Origin: Allomeiothermus silvanus DSM 9946 | GTDB lineage: Bacteria > Deinococcota > Deinococci > Deinococcales > Thermaceae | Length of the DNA stretch: 64,000 nt | Direction of reading: 5' to 3' | NCBI RefSeq assembly: GCF_000092125.1 | Contig: NC_014212.1 | Span: forward strand, 2,566,279-2,630,278 | Shown here: positions 26,015-34,402 of the stretch, piece by piece | Layout: each line of letters opens with the position of its first letter | Position numbering within the stretch: position 1 is the stretch's first letter | Notes under the pieces: model-generated | What the model was told of the DNA's origin: nothing | Databases searched by the model: none | What the model saw: the letters and a program-made list of their open reading frames with translations, nothing else | Made by a program: the position numbers and the translations under genes

Positions 26015-28993
26015 ATGTTCACCTCCAAGTTCCGACTTCAACTCTTCGGTCCCCCGGCCTTGGTCGCAGAGGGAAGAGGGCCGCTTAAGCTGGGAACCCG
26101 CAAGGCGCTGGCCTTACTGGCCTACCTGGCGTTCGAACAGCGGCCGGTTCCGCGCAGTGAGCTAGCCGCTTTGCTCTGGCCGGAGACCCCCGAGGAGCAA
26201 TCCCGTGCTTCGCTGCGACAAGAACTATCCCGGCTAGGAGGAGTTCTGGGGCCTGGCGTCCTGAACTCGGGGGTACAAAATGTAGCCCTCCACGATGACC
26301 TCGAGGTTGACCTCTGGCGCTACCGCGCTGCTTTGCATATGGGCGACTTGACCGCGGCGGTCCAACTTTATCAGGGACCTTTTTTACAGGGTCTTTTTTT
26401 ACGTGAAGCAGCTCCGTTCGAGACCTGGCAGGAAACTACCCGGGCCGAGCTTCAGCAAAGCTACCTCGAGGCCCTCTCTCAGCTCGCTAGCCGGGAAGAG
26501 GCCCGGGGCAACCTTCTCCAGGCTTTGGCTTACCGCCGGCAGGCCATCGCTGCTGACCCGCTGGCGGAGGGGCAATACCTGGCAGCGATGGAGCTATCCG
26601 AACGGACAGGTGACCGGGCTGGAGCCATACGGCTTTATCAAGCTCTTGAGCGGGTTTTGCAGGAAGAGCTGGGGGTGAACCCTGACCCCGCAACCCAGGC
26701 CTATGCCCGGCGCCTCACCCACGAACACCCAGCCTACCTCGAACTGCCTAGCCCACCTACACCGCTGATAGGCCGGGAAACCGAAACCCTCGAGGTGCTG
26801 ACCTTGCTCGAGCGCCCCGACTGCCGCTTGCTGAGCCTGGTGGGGCCGGGCGGGATCGGCAAGAGCCGCTTGGCACTGGAGGTAGCCCACCGGTCGCACA
26901 CCCAGGGCACAGCGGTGCGGTGGGTAGCACTGCGCGGACCCCACTTGTGGCCTGCCCTGGCTGAGGCTTTGGAAGTGAGCAGCCGGGGCGATATCCGTGA
27001 GGCGCTGCTCCAACGTTTACAAGAGCCATTCTTGCTGGTGCTGGATGAAGCAGAAGTCCTGCTCGAGGCTGCTGAGTTAGAGCACTTGCTGCGGCAGACT
27101 CCCCTCAAGCTCCTCGTCACCACCCGCGAACGCCTGCGGCTACGCAGCGAGTGGGTCTATGAGGTACACGGCCTGCCTCCTCCCGAGCCAGGCGACCCCC
27201 CCCAGCAAAGCCCGGCGGCTCAGCTTTTTTGGCGCTCAGCACAGCGAGTACGCCCCAACTTCCGCCCAAGCCCTGCCGACTGGCAAGCCATCGGAGCGAT
27301 CTGCCGCCTGCTTTCAGGGCTGCCGCTGGGCCTAGAGCTGGCCGCAGCGTGGACCCGGATGATGAGCTGCGAGGAGATCTTGACCCAGCTCCGCCAGGGC
27401 CTTGACCTCCTGGAAGGGCGCCTTACCGACCTACCCGAGCGGCAGCAGAGCCTAAGAGTGGTGCTGGAGTCTTCGCTAAAGCGCCTCTCTCCCCGCGAGC
27501 GTGCGACCTTAGCCCGGCTGGCGGTCTTTCACGGGGAGTTTGACCTGGAAACGGTCAGCAAAGTGGCTCAGGCCACCCCTCATGACCTAGCTGCCTTGCT
27601 GGACCGGGCCCTGCTGCAAAAAGTTGGAGACAAGTATCGCCTGCAAGAAGTCCTGCGCCAGCACCTAGCCCCCGAGGTTCCCCCAGCTACCCATGAAGCG
27701 CACGCCCGCTACTACGCAGGCCGCCTCAAAGCCCGTGAGCAAGACCTGCGCGGCAGCGACCAGCCCGGAGCCCTGCGGGAGTTCTCCGGAGCCTACGCTA
27801 ACCTCAAGGCCTCCTGGAACTGGGCGCTAGAGCACGAGCACCCCGAACTGGCCCGTGAGATGATCGACGCGCTTTTTCTACTCTATGAACTGCGCGGATG
27901 GTTTGCCGAGGGAATAGCGGTGTTCGAAACGGCCATATCCTCCCCCGATCCCCTGCTGCGCAGTCTGGCTTTGGTGCGTAGCGGGCGACTGTTGTACCGT
28001 TTAGGCCGCCCTGGTGAGGCCCGGCGGTACCTCGAGCAGGCCTTGGAGCAAGGGGCTGGACATATTGACGAATACGAGCGGGCCTTCGCCCTCAACAACC
28101 TGGGCTTGACCCGGATGGGAATGGGGGATTTCGCCGAGGCGCGCCAGCTGTTTCAAGAAAGCCTCGCTTTGCGGCGCCAACAACGTCGCCCCTGGGGAAC
28201 GGCCAACAGCCTGTACAACCTGGGCATTTTGGCTTGGATGAGCGGAGAGCATGAAACCGCCAAAGCCCACTTCCAAGAAGCGCTCGGTTTATATCGCTTT
28301 TTAGGCGATCTGCGCGGCATGAGTCTGGCGCTTACCGGGCTAGGGCAGGCCTGGACCAGCCTGGGCCAATACCCAGTGGCCCGCGAGATGCTGCGCCAAA
28401 GCCTCTCTTACGGCGAACAGCTAGGCGACCATTTCGCCATGGCGGGAGCCCTTTTGGGGCTGGGTACGGTAGCAGGAATCGAGCGCAACAACGAGGAGTG
28501 CCTCAACCGGCTGCAAGCTAGCCTCGAGGCCGCTCTTGAAGCCGCTGATAAAGCCAGTATCGGGCGGGCCCTCTTGGGCCTAGGCCGTTTGGCACTGCGC
28601 GAAGGCAGCTCCGAGCGGGCTATAAAGTTGGCCCGGCAGGCCCTCGAGCGCTTCCAGGAAATCCGCTACCGCTGGGGCGAGGCCTTGGCCTATACCCACT
28701 TAGGCCGCACCTACCTGGCGATCGGCGAAGCCCCAGATGCGCGGGCTTACTACCGGCTGGCGCTCGAGGAAGCTTTAGGGATGGGGGCGATACCGCTCGC
28801 CCTGCGTGCCCTGGCCGGGATGAGCCCCCTGCTCGAAAGCGGCCTGGCCTCGAGCGTTCGGGCGCTGGTAATCAGTCACCCGGCAACAGATGCTTGGGTG
28901 CGAGAGGAGATCAAAAAGCAAGCAACCGACCCCCCTCCGTCCACTATCGGAGGGCTGGAGGAACTAATCCAGGCTGCCCTGAAGACGCTATGA
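26015..28993 (+). CDS. SARP/BTAD-NB-ARC-TPR transcriptional regulator
   Basis: A 992-residue STAND-type regulator. Residues about 5-95 form an OmpR-like DNA-binding domain (FRLQLFGPPALVAEG, KALALLAYLAF, SRASLRQELSRL). The next 150 residues are a bacterial transcriptional activation domain (DLTAAVQLYQGPFLQGLF). An NB-ARC NTPase follows, with Walker A VGPGGIGKSRL (near residue 280) and Walker B FLLVLDEAEVL. The C-terminal half contains about eight TPRs (YERAFALNNLGLTRMGMGDF and similar). The ATG at 26015 opens the DNA-binding domain; the frame is open further upstream only through shadow sequence overlapping the SRPBCC gene. Targets are unknown; such proteins act as ligand- or protein-sensing activators. 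Confidence 0.88.
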   Translation: MFTSKFRLQLFGPPALVAEGRGPLKLGTRKALALLAYLAFEQRPVPRSELAALLWPETPEEQSRASLRQELSRLGGVLGPGVLNSGVQNVALHDDLEVDLWRYRAALHMGDLTAAVQLYQGPFLQGLFLREAAPFETWQETTRAELQQSYLEALSQLASREEARGNLLQALAYRRQAIAADPLAEGQYLAAMELSERTGDRAGAIRLYQALERVLQEELGVNPDPATQAYARRLTHEHPAYLELPSPPTPLIGRETETLEVLTLLERPDCRLLSLVGPGGIGKSRLALEVAHRSHTQGTAVRWVALRGPHLWPALAEALEVSSRGDIREALLQRLQEPFLLVLDEAEVLLEAAELEHLLRQTPLKLLVTTRERLRLRSEWVYEVHGLPPPEPGDPPQQSPAAQLFWRSAQRVRPNFRPSPADWQAIGAICRLLSGLPLGLELAAAWTRMMSCEEILTQLRQGLDLLEGRLTDLPERQQSLRVVLESSLKRLSPRERATLARLAVFHGEFDLETVSKVAQATPHDLAALLDRALLQKVGDKYRLQEVLRQHLAPEVPPATHEAHARYYAGRLKAREQDLRGSDQPGALREFSGAYANLKASWNWALEHEHPELAREMIDALFLLYELRGWFAEGIAVFETAISSPDPLLRSLALVRSGRLLYRLGRPGEARRYLEQALEQGAGHIDEYERAFALNNLGLTRMGMGDFAEARQLFQESLALRRQQRRPWGTANSLYNLGILAWMSGEHETAKAHFQEALGLYRFLGDLRGMSLALTGLGQAWTSLGQYPVAREMLRQSLSYGEQLGDHFAMAGALLGLGTVAGIERNNEECLNRLQASLEAALEAADKASIGRALLGLGRLALREGSSERAIKLARQALERFQEIRYRWGEALAYTHLGRTYLAIGEAPDARAYYRLALEEALGMGAIPLALRALAGMSPLLESGLASSVRALVISHPATDAWVREEIKKQATDPPPSTIGGLEELIQAALKTL

Positions 28994-29004
28994 ATCGACC
29001 CGTG

Positions 29005-29288
29005 TATACTGAAACTAGGCGTTGACCGGGAAGAGTAGGTCTCTTCCGCTTCACAGAGAGGATTCTTCCACCTGCAACGGGGGCTGAGAGAGAATCCGAA
29101 GGCTGCGAGACCGAACGTCGCCCGCGAGCCAGAGGGAAGAAAGGCCTTTCGCCAAGTAGAGCCCTCCGGGAGTGCCCGTCACAGCACGTCCGAGTGCTTG
29201 GGCTAAAGCCTGAGAAGCGCGGTGGTACCGCGGGGTTTTCCCCGTCCGTGCAGGATATCTGTGCGGGCGTTTTTGTTTTAGGAGGGGT
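29005..29288 (+). promoter_or_regulatory. T-box riboswitch leader of the NUDIX-valS operon
   Basis: A TATACT -10 box (29005-29010) precedes a leader of about 270 nt. The AGAGTAGG element (29040 region) fits the stem I specifier-loop S-turn. GTC at 29117-29119 in a GAAC-GTC-GCC context is a candidate valine specifier. The T-box core GGTGGTACCGCGG is at 29221-29233, followed by the terminator at 29243-29275. Uncharged tRNA-Val binding would favour the antiterminator and expression of valS. Such leaders are established for aminoacyl-tRNA synthetase genes; the specifier assignment is inference. Confidence 0.85.
29243..29275 (+). terminator. T-box intrinsic terminator
   Basis: An 11-bp stem (29243-29253 with 29259-29269, three G-U pairs) with a GATAT loop and a run of T, ahead of the NUDIX gene. 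The T-box core just upstream can pair with its 5' side in the antiterminator. Confidence 0.85.
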
Positions 29289-29726
29289 ATGCGCAACCGA
29301 GTAGTCTGCTATATAACCAGAGGTCGAAGCGAGTTGCTTGTCTTCGAGCACGACGATGCCAGCTTGAAGGCCGGTGTACAGGTTGTCGCGGGTGGCCTCG
29401 AACCGGGAGAAACCCCTGAGCAAGCCGCCGTGCGGGAGGCCTGGGAGGAAGCCGGGTTACAGCTGGAAAATCCCCGGTTTTTGGGAAGTTTGACCCTGAA
29501 CCCACCTTCTGGGCGAAGCAGGCCGGAAACCTGGCACTTCTTCTGGCTGGAGGCCCCAGCAGCGACCCCGAACGCCTGGAAGCACACCGTTCTGAGCGGA
29601 GAAGAAGACGCCGGATTGGTCTACCACCAGCGCTTCGTGTCCCTGGATGACGTTCGATTGCATTGGAACTTAGACGCTAAGCTCGAGACGCTGCGCTCGA
29701 GACTCAACTGCGAGGAGGGGCTATGA
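29289..29726 (+). CDS. NUDIX hydrolase
   Basis: A 145-residue pyrophosphohydrolase with a perfect Nudix box G-x5-E-x7-REAWEEAGL, whose core is GGLEPGETPEQAAVREAWEE (about residues 37-56). It would hydrolyse a nucleoside diphosphate linked to another group; the substrate is unknown. It is the first gene after the valine T-box and overlaps valS by ATGA (29723-29726), so it is under the same control, which is unusual for a NUDIX protein. Ribosome site aggagggg. Confidence 0.88.
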   Translation: MRNRVVCYITRGRSELLVFEHDDASLKAGVQVVAGGLEPGETPEQAAVREAWEEAGLQLENPRFLGSLTLNPPSGRSRPETWHFFWLEAPAATPNAWKHTVLSGEEDAGLVYHQRFVSLDDVRLHWNLDAKLETLRSRLNCEEGL

Positions 29727-32341
29727 CCGAAAACACAGAGCTCGCCAAAACCTATGACCCACAAGCAGTAGAACCCCGCTGGGCCGAGGAGTGGGCCAAA
29801 AACCCGCTCAAGCCCGAGCTTAACGCAGGCAAAGGCAAGGGGCCTTTCACCATCGTGATCCCCCCGCCCAACGTGACCGGTAACCTACACCTAGGGCACG
29901 CGCTGGACAACACCATCATCGACACCCTCATCCGCTTCAAACGCATGCAAGGCTACGAGGCTTTGTACCTGCCTGGAACCGACCACGCCGGCATCACCAC
30001 CCAAGTGCTCGTCGAGCGCGAGCTGGCCAAGGAAGGTAAAAGCCGCCATGACCTGGGCCGGGAGAAGTTCTTGGAGCGGGTATGGGAGTTCAAGGAGAAA
30101 AACGGCGGCACCATCCTCTACCAGCTAAGGCGCATCGGAGCTTCTTGCGACTGGAGCCGCGAGCGCTTCACCATGGACCCTGGCCTCTCCCGGGCGGTGC
30201 GGCGGGCCTTCGTAGAGTACTACCACCAGGGACTGGCCTACCGCGGTGCTCGCATCGTGAACTGGGATCCGGTGGCCCAGACCGTGCTCAGTGACCTCGA
30301 GGTGGACCGCGAGGAGCGGCAGAGCCAGTTGTGGGTGCTGGAGTACCCCTTCGAGGACGAGCCGGGTGGAATTCAAATCGCCACCCAGCGCCCCGAGACC
30401 ATCTTCGCCGACGTAGCGGTGGCAGTACACCCCGAGGACGAGCGGTACAAAAGCCTGGTGGGCCGCCGGGTACGCATCCCCCTCACCGACCGGCTCATCC
30501 CGATCATCGCCGACGAAGCGGTGGAGCGCGGGTTTGGCACCGGAGCCCTCAAGATCACCCCGGCCCACGACCCCGCCGACTTCGAGATCGGCCTGCGGCA
30601 CGGCCTTCCCATGCCCAGCGTGATTGACTTGAACGCGAAGCTGACCGGCGAACTGGTGCCCGAGGAATTCCGCGGCCTCGACCGCTTTGAGGCCCGCGAA
30701 AAGGTGGCCCAGCGGCTCGAGAAGGAAGGCTACCTCAAAGGCGTGGAGACCCACACCGTCCAGCTCCCCCTCTCCGAGCGCACCAAGGAGCCCATCGAAC
30801 CCATGCTGCTCACCCAGTGGTTCGTGCGCATGAAGCCGGTGGCCCAGAAGGTGCTGGAAGGGCTCGAGCGGGGCGAGATGCGCTTCGTACCCGAGCGCTG
30901 GGAAAAAGTGAACCGGGACTGGCTGGAGAACATCCGCGACTGGGCCATCGGGCGGCAGCTCTGGTGGGGACACCAGATCCCCGCTTGGTACGACGAGGAA
31001 GGCAATATTTACGTACCCGACCCAGAAAACCCCGACCTCGACTGCGACCAGGACCCCCGCTACGCCCATCTCCGGCTACGCCGCGACGAGGACGTCTTCG
31101 ATACCTGGTTCTCCTCGGCCCTGTGGCCCTTTTCCACCCTTGGCTGGCCCGATGATACGGAGGACCTGAAGAAGTTCTACCCCACCGACGTGTTGGTGAC
31201 GGGCTACGACATCATCTTCTTCTGGGTGGCGCGCATGCAGATGTCGGGCTACCAGTTCACCGGCCAAGCTCCCTTCCACACCATCGTGCTGCACGGCCTC
31301 TACCTCGACGAGAAGGGCCAGAAGATGTCTAAGAGCAAAGGCAACGGCATCGACCCCCTCGAGCTGATAGACCGCTACGGGGCCGATGCTTGCCGCTTCG
31401 CCTGGGACTACCTCGCCACCGGCGGGCAGGACATTCGCCACGACCCAAGGCGCTACGAGCAGGGCCGCAACTTCGCCAACAAGCTGTGGAACGCAGCGCG
31501 CTTCGTGTTGATGAACAAAGACGCCATACGCCAAACGCAAGACGCAAAACGCGAAGACCTGACCCTGGCCGACCGCTGGATGACCTCGCGGCTGAGCCGG
31601 GGCATCGCGGAGATCACCGAGGCCTACGAGGCTTACGACCTGGGCCGTGCGGCTCGTCTGATCTACGACCTGGTGTGGAGCGAGTTCTGCGACTGGTACT
31701 TGGAAGCGGCCAAGCCCGCCTTACGCGAGGGGAATACCGCCACGCTGCACACTCTGGAACACACCTTGGCTGCCCTGCTTAAGCTCCTGCACCCCATCAT
31801 GCCCTTCATCACCTCCGAGCTGTACCAGGCGCTGACCGATGATCCCCAACAGCTCGCCCTGCAGGAGTGGCCTACCGCGAGCGAGCGCGATCTGGCAGCG
31901 GAGAAAGCCTTTGAAACCCTGCAACAGACCATCATCGCCACCCGCAATCTACGCGCAGAGCTAGGCATCGCACCCCAACAGGAGATTTTGGTCCACCTCG
32001 ACGGCCCGGGCGCGGGGCTGGTCATGGAGAACCTGGCCCTCTTCCGCTTTCTCGGAAGGGCCGACGCCACGCTGGGCACTCCCGAGAAGGCCATCGCCCA
32101 GGTGACCCCCAGCGTGACCGTCTACCTGCAACCCAAGGGGGACCTATCGGGCTTCCTCGAGCGCCAGAAAAAACGCCTAGCCGAACTCGAGAAGGCTGTC
32201 GAGAGCGCCGAGCGCAAACTGGCCAACCCTGGCTTCGTAGAGCGGGCCAAGCCCGAGGTGGTTGAGGCTGAGCGAGAACGTCTGGCCGAGAACAAGGCCC
32301 AGCTCGAGCGTATTCGCGATAACTTGGCCCGGCTCCAGTAG
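29723..32341 (+). CDS. valS: Valyl-tRNA synthetase
   Basis: A class Ia synthetase of 872 residues that charges tRNA-Val. Motifs: HLGH at residues 56-59 in PPNVTGNLHLGHALD, the editing CP1 domain (TQRPETIFADVAVAVHPED), KMSKS at 534-538 in GQKMSKSKGNGIDP, the anticodon-binding domain, and a C-terminal coiled coil (FLERQKKRLAELEKAVESAE). Length is normal for thermophile ValRS. Translation is coupled to the NUDIX gene, and the transcript is controlled by the T-box leader upstream. Confidence 0.97.
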   Translation: MTENTELAKTYDPQAVEPRWAEEWAKNPLKPELNAGKGKGPFTIVIPPPNVTGNLHLGHALDNTIIDTLIRFKRMQGYEALYLPGTDHAGITTQVLVERELAKEGKSRHDLGREKFLERVWEFKEKNGGTILYQLRRIGASCDWSRERFTMDPGLSRAVRRAFVEYYHQGLAYRGARIVNWDPVAQTVLSDLEVDREERQSQLWVLEYPFEDEPGGIQIATQRPETIFADVAVAVHPEDERYKSLVGRRVRIPLTDRLIPIIADEAVERGFGTGALKITPAHDPADFEIGLRHGLPMPSVIDLNAKLTGELVPEEFRGLDRFEAREKVAQRLEKEGYLKGVETHTVQLPLSERTKEPIEPMLLTQWFVRMKPVAQKVLEGLERGEMRFVPERWEKVNRDWLENIRDWAIGRQLWWGHQIPAWYDEEGNIYVPDPENPDLDCDQDPRYAHLRLRRDEDVFDTWFSSALWPFSTLGWPDDTEDLKKFYPTDVLVTGYDIIFFWVARMQMSGYQFTGQAPFHTIVLHGLYLDEKGQKMSKSKGNGIDPLELIDRYGADACRFAWDYLATGGQDIRHDPRRYEQGRNFANKLWNAARFVLMNKDAIRQTQDAKREDLTLADRWMTSRLSRGIAEITEAYEAYDLGRAARLIYDLVWSEFCDWYLEAAKPALREGNTATLHTLEHTLAALLKLLHPIMPFITSELYQALTDDPQQLALQEWPTASERDLAAEKAFETLQQTIIATRNLRAELGIAPQQEILVHLDGPGAGLVMENLALFRFLGRADATLGTPEKAIAQVTPSVTVYLQPKGDLSGFLERQKKRLAELEKAVESAERKLANPGFVERAKPEVVEAERERLAENKAQLERIRDNLARLQ

Positions 32342-32415
32342 GCGGGGTTTGGGCGGCTACCTCGAGCCATGCAGAACCCATCCACCGATACCCCTATTGG
32401 GGAAGGGGCCTGGCC

Positions 32416-33102
32416 TTGAAGAGCGCCCGTAACAAGCTGGCCCGGCGCTGGCACCAGCTAATGGGTACCCTTGGAATCGCGGTTGCTTTGCGAAGCAAAC
32501 ACGCCTTTGAAGAAGCCGCCTGGGGTGTGTTCGAAGACCTCTGCCGCCGCTACAGCGAACCCCACCGGGCGTATCACAACCTATCCCACCTTGAGGCGCT
32601 GTTTTCTCTACTAGACGAGTACGAAATCCCCGAACGCCCTGCCGTCGCATTGGCGGTGTGGTTTCACGATGCTGTCTACGACCCCACCCGTACCGACAAC
32701 GAGGAGCGAAGCGCTCTGCTGGCACAGACCCAGTTGAAAGGATTGGAACTCAAGGCTTCGCTGCGCGAGCGGGTGGGCGAGCTGATCCGGGCCACCCAGA
32801 CCCATCAGCCCACGGATGCGACCGCGGTCTGGCTGCTCGACGCGGACCTGGCGATCCTGGGGTCCGAACCCCAGGTGTACTTTGCCTATGCCCGGGCAAT
32901 CCGGCTCGAGTACGCCTGGATGCCCCAAGAACGCTACCGAGAGGGGCGGGTGCGGATTCTGACGGGCTTTCTCGAGCGCCCACAAATTTACCATACCGCG
33001 CCTTTTCGCCAACGCTTCGAAGCCAGCGCCCGGCAGAATCTGACTGAGGAAGTGCTGCGCTTGAGGAAAACCGGGGGTGAGAGAAGCCAAACCCTAACTT
33101 AA
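32416..33102 (+). CDS. HD-type metal-dependent phosphohydrolase-like protein
   Basis: A 228-residue predicted HD-superfamily hydrolase. The pattern is RYSEPHRAYHNLSHLEALF and VALAVWFHDAVYDPTRTDNEERSA, with the HD pair in WFHDAVYD, as in a family often annotated as predicted metal-dependent HD-superfamily phosphohydrolase. Substrate unknown. A 27-bp palindromic repeat (32483-32509) inserts in frame and adds about nine residues (ALRSKHAFE) between the first two helices. The start is TTG at 32416, since the conserved RWHQLMGTLG lies upstream of the first ATG at 32461; this start is uncertain. Confidence 0.78.
   Translation: MKSARNKLARRWHQLMGTLGIAVALRSKHAFEEAAWGVFEDLCRRYSEPHRAYHNLSHLEALFSLLDEYEIPERPAVALAVWFHDAVYDPTRTDNEERSALLAQTQLKGLELKASLRERVGELIRATQTHQPTDATAVWLLDADLAILGSEPQVYFAYARAIRLEYAWMPQERYREGRVRILTGFLERPQIYHTAPFRQRFEASARQNLTEEVLRLRKTGGERSQTLT
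32483..32509 (-). repeat. 27-bp palindromic repeat, inverted copy inside HD gene
   Basis: Reverse orientation relative to the copies at 33484 and 37112, with one mismatch. The core TTGCTT-TGCG-AAGCAA is a 6-bp hairpin. In frame within the coding region. Confidence 0.85.
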
Positions 33103-33135
33103 CACCCTGCCCAAAGCCATCTCACGCTCAAGGCG

Positions 33136-33141
33136 TACCTT
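33136..33141 (+). promoter_or_regulatory. Leaderless-type -10 box
   Basis: TACCTT ends 7 nt before the ATG at 33149. Confidence 0.35.
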
Positions 33142-33148
33142 GAGAAGC

Positions 33149-33706
33149 ATGAAAAAAGCATTCTTGCTCCCCATTGTGGGTGCGCTGTTGGCGAGCTGTG
33201 GCGTGGTCGAGGTCAAGCTGGTTCCCCCGGTCATCAGCAACCTTCAGAGCCAGGCAACGTTCTGTACCAACCGCGACACCCTAATTGACTTCCGCTTCGA
33301 TAAAAACGGGCTCCTGACCCGGCTCGAGGTCTATGTCACCAAGGACGACCCCAACTTCAAAGCTCCCACCGATGACCCCGAGGCCAAATACTTAGGCGAC
33401 GTGAAGTTCTTCGATCTGGGCAATAACAACATCGTCTCCTACATCGCCGCTGACACCGACGGCAACGGGCGGATCCAAAGCCTCAAAGACGTGTTTGCTT
33501 CGCAAAGCAGCAAAGACGTGTTTGCTTCGCAAAGCAACGGGGTAAATGCCCAGACCATCGTGGTGACTCCAGTCCCTCACCGGCTGTGGGTGCGCGGATT
33601 CAACGTAACCGAGGGCAGCGCTTTCGTAAAGGCCGATAACGCCATCACCCCTAGCAGCGATCCCAACTGCGACCCCATCTTCCCCTACGGCGATCCCAAC
33701 CGCTGA
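33149..33706 (+). CDS. Lipoprotein of unknown function with in-frame repeat
   Basis: A 185-residue secreted lipoprotein: MKKAFLLPIVGALLASC gives a lipobox (LLAS/C) at residue 17. The mature part is beta-rich (LIDFRFDKNGLLTRLEVYV, VSYIAADTDGNGRI) with no family I can name. Two tandem in-frame copies of the 27-bp palindromic repeat (33484-33537) insert KDVFASQSS and KDVFASQSN. The stop codon TGA overlaps the first base of 93-bp repeat copy 3. The upstream TTG at 33140 is less likely as the start. Confidence 0.8.
   Translation: MKKAFLLPIVGALLASCGVVEVKLVPPVISNLQSQATFCTNRDTLIDFRFDKNGLLTRLEVYVTKDDPNFKAPTDDPEAKYLGDVKFFDLGNNNIVSYIAADTDGNGRIQSLKDVFASQSSKDVFASQSNGVNAQTIVVTPVPHRLWVRGFNVTEGSAFVKADNAITPSSDPNCDPIFPYGDPNR
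33484..33537 (+). repeat. Two tandem 27-bp palindromic repeats in coding frame
   Basis: Units 33484-33510 and 33511-33537 differ only in the last base. Each is nine codons and contains the hairpin TTGCTT-CGCA-AAGCAA. They lie inside the lipoprotein gene. Confidence 0.92.
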
Positions 33707-33798
33707 TCGCGTTTCCCACCATTACGCCGCACACGGTGAGGCGTAATGTACTCGGCACAGCAAATCCCGCTGTGCCGAGTATTCGTGGGAACCGCTCT
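33706..33798. repeat. 93-bp dispersed element, copy 3
   Basis: Starts at the last base of the lipoprotein stop codon. Its second hairpin is a perfect 13-bp inverted repeat (TACTCGGCACAGC with GCTGTGCCGAGTA), whereas copies 1 and 2 have two mismatches there. Confidence 0.9.
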
Positions 33799-33832
33799 GA
33801 GGAGGAATTTGTTGCGCTGCTGCGCTCTTTTC

Positions 33833-34402
33833 TCACCCGAAGAGCGTCAACCGGGTATCCTCTGGCGCCCCCGTAGGAGCCTCGAGCACCCCCTCGGCTT
33901 GGGCCAGGTTCACCGTCACGAACTCGAAGCGTTCGTAGGGTTCAATCTCGATCACCGGGCGCTGGGGTTGCAACAGGTAGAGCCCGGCGCTATGCAGGGT
34001 CTGAAAAGGCTTGGCCAGGGAGAGAAAGTCGGAAAGCCGGACCCCTTTGGGAACCTCGAGATCCCCGGCGAGAAAATAGCCCGAGTACAACAGGGCGAGC
34101 CTGCGCCGCTCGACCATAGCCCGGGAGGTACGCAAGGTGGCGGGACGACCTCCGACGAGCCAGCGGATATGGTTTTTCTGCACCGCTACAAAATTGATGC
34201 TGGCCTTGAGGTCTTTGGGATCCGGGGGGTGCTGGTGGCCTGCTTCGTAGAGCAAGACTCCGGTAGTGGGGAGGTAGTTTTTCCCCTCGGCGTTGAGCAA
34301 GTCGGCCGTACCACCACCAGGGATGAGGTACATCATCCCATAGAGCCGGTAGTGGGTGGTGTGGATACGGGCCTCATACGCCTCACGAGGTTGCCGATAC
34401 AC
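33833..34402 (-). CDS. Hypothetical protein, coupled to recJ
   Basis: A 189-residue protein of no family I recognise. Visible features: THYRLYGMMYLIPGGGTADLLNAE, a central FVAVQKNHIRWLVGG, and a C-terminal FEFVTVNLAQAEG, suggesting a compact beta-rich cytoplasmic protein. The GTG start at 34402 has an AGGAGG site 6-7 nt upstream and overlaps the 3' end of recJ by 20 bp, so it is probably co-expressed with recJ. A longer start at 34459 would overlap recJ further. A role in DNA repair is only suggested by position. Confidence 0.7.
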   Translation of the reverse strand: MYRQPREAYEARIHTTHYRLYGMMYLIPGGGTADLLNAEGKNYLPTTGVLLYEAGHQHPPDPKDLKASINFVAVQKNHIRWLVGGRPATLRTSRAMVERRRLALLYSGYFLAGDLEVPKGVRLSDFLSLAKPFQTLHSAGLYLLQPQRPVIEIEPYERFEFVTVNLAQAEGVLEAPTGAPEDTRLTLFG

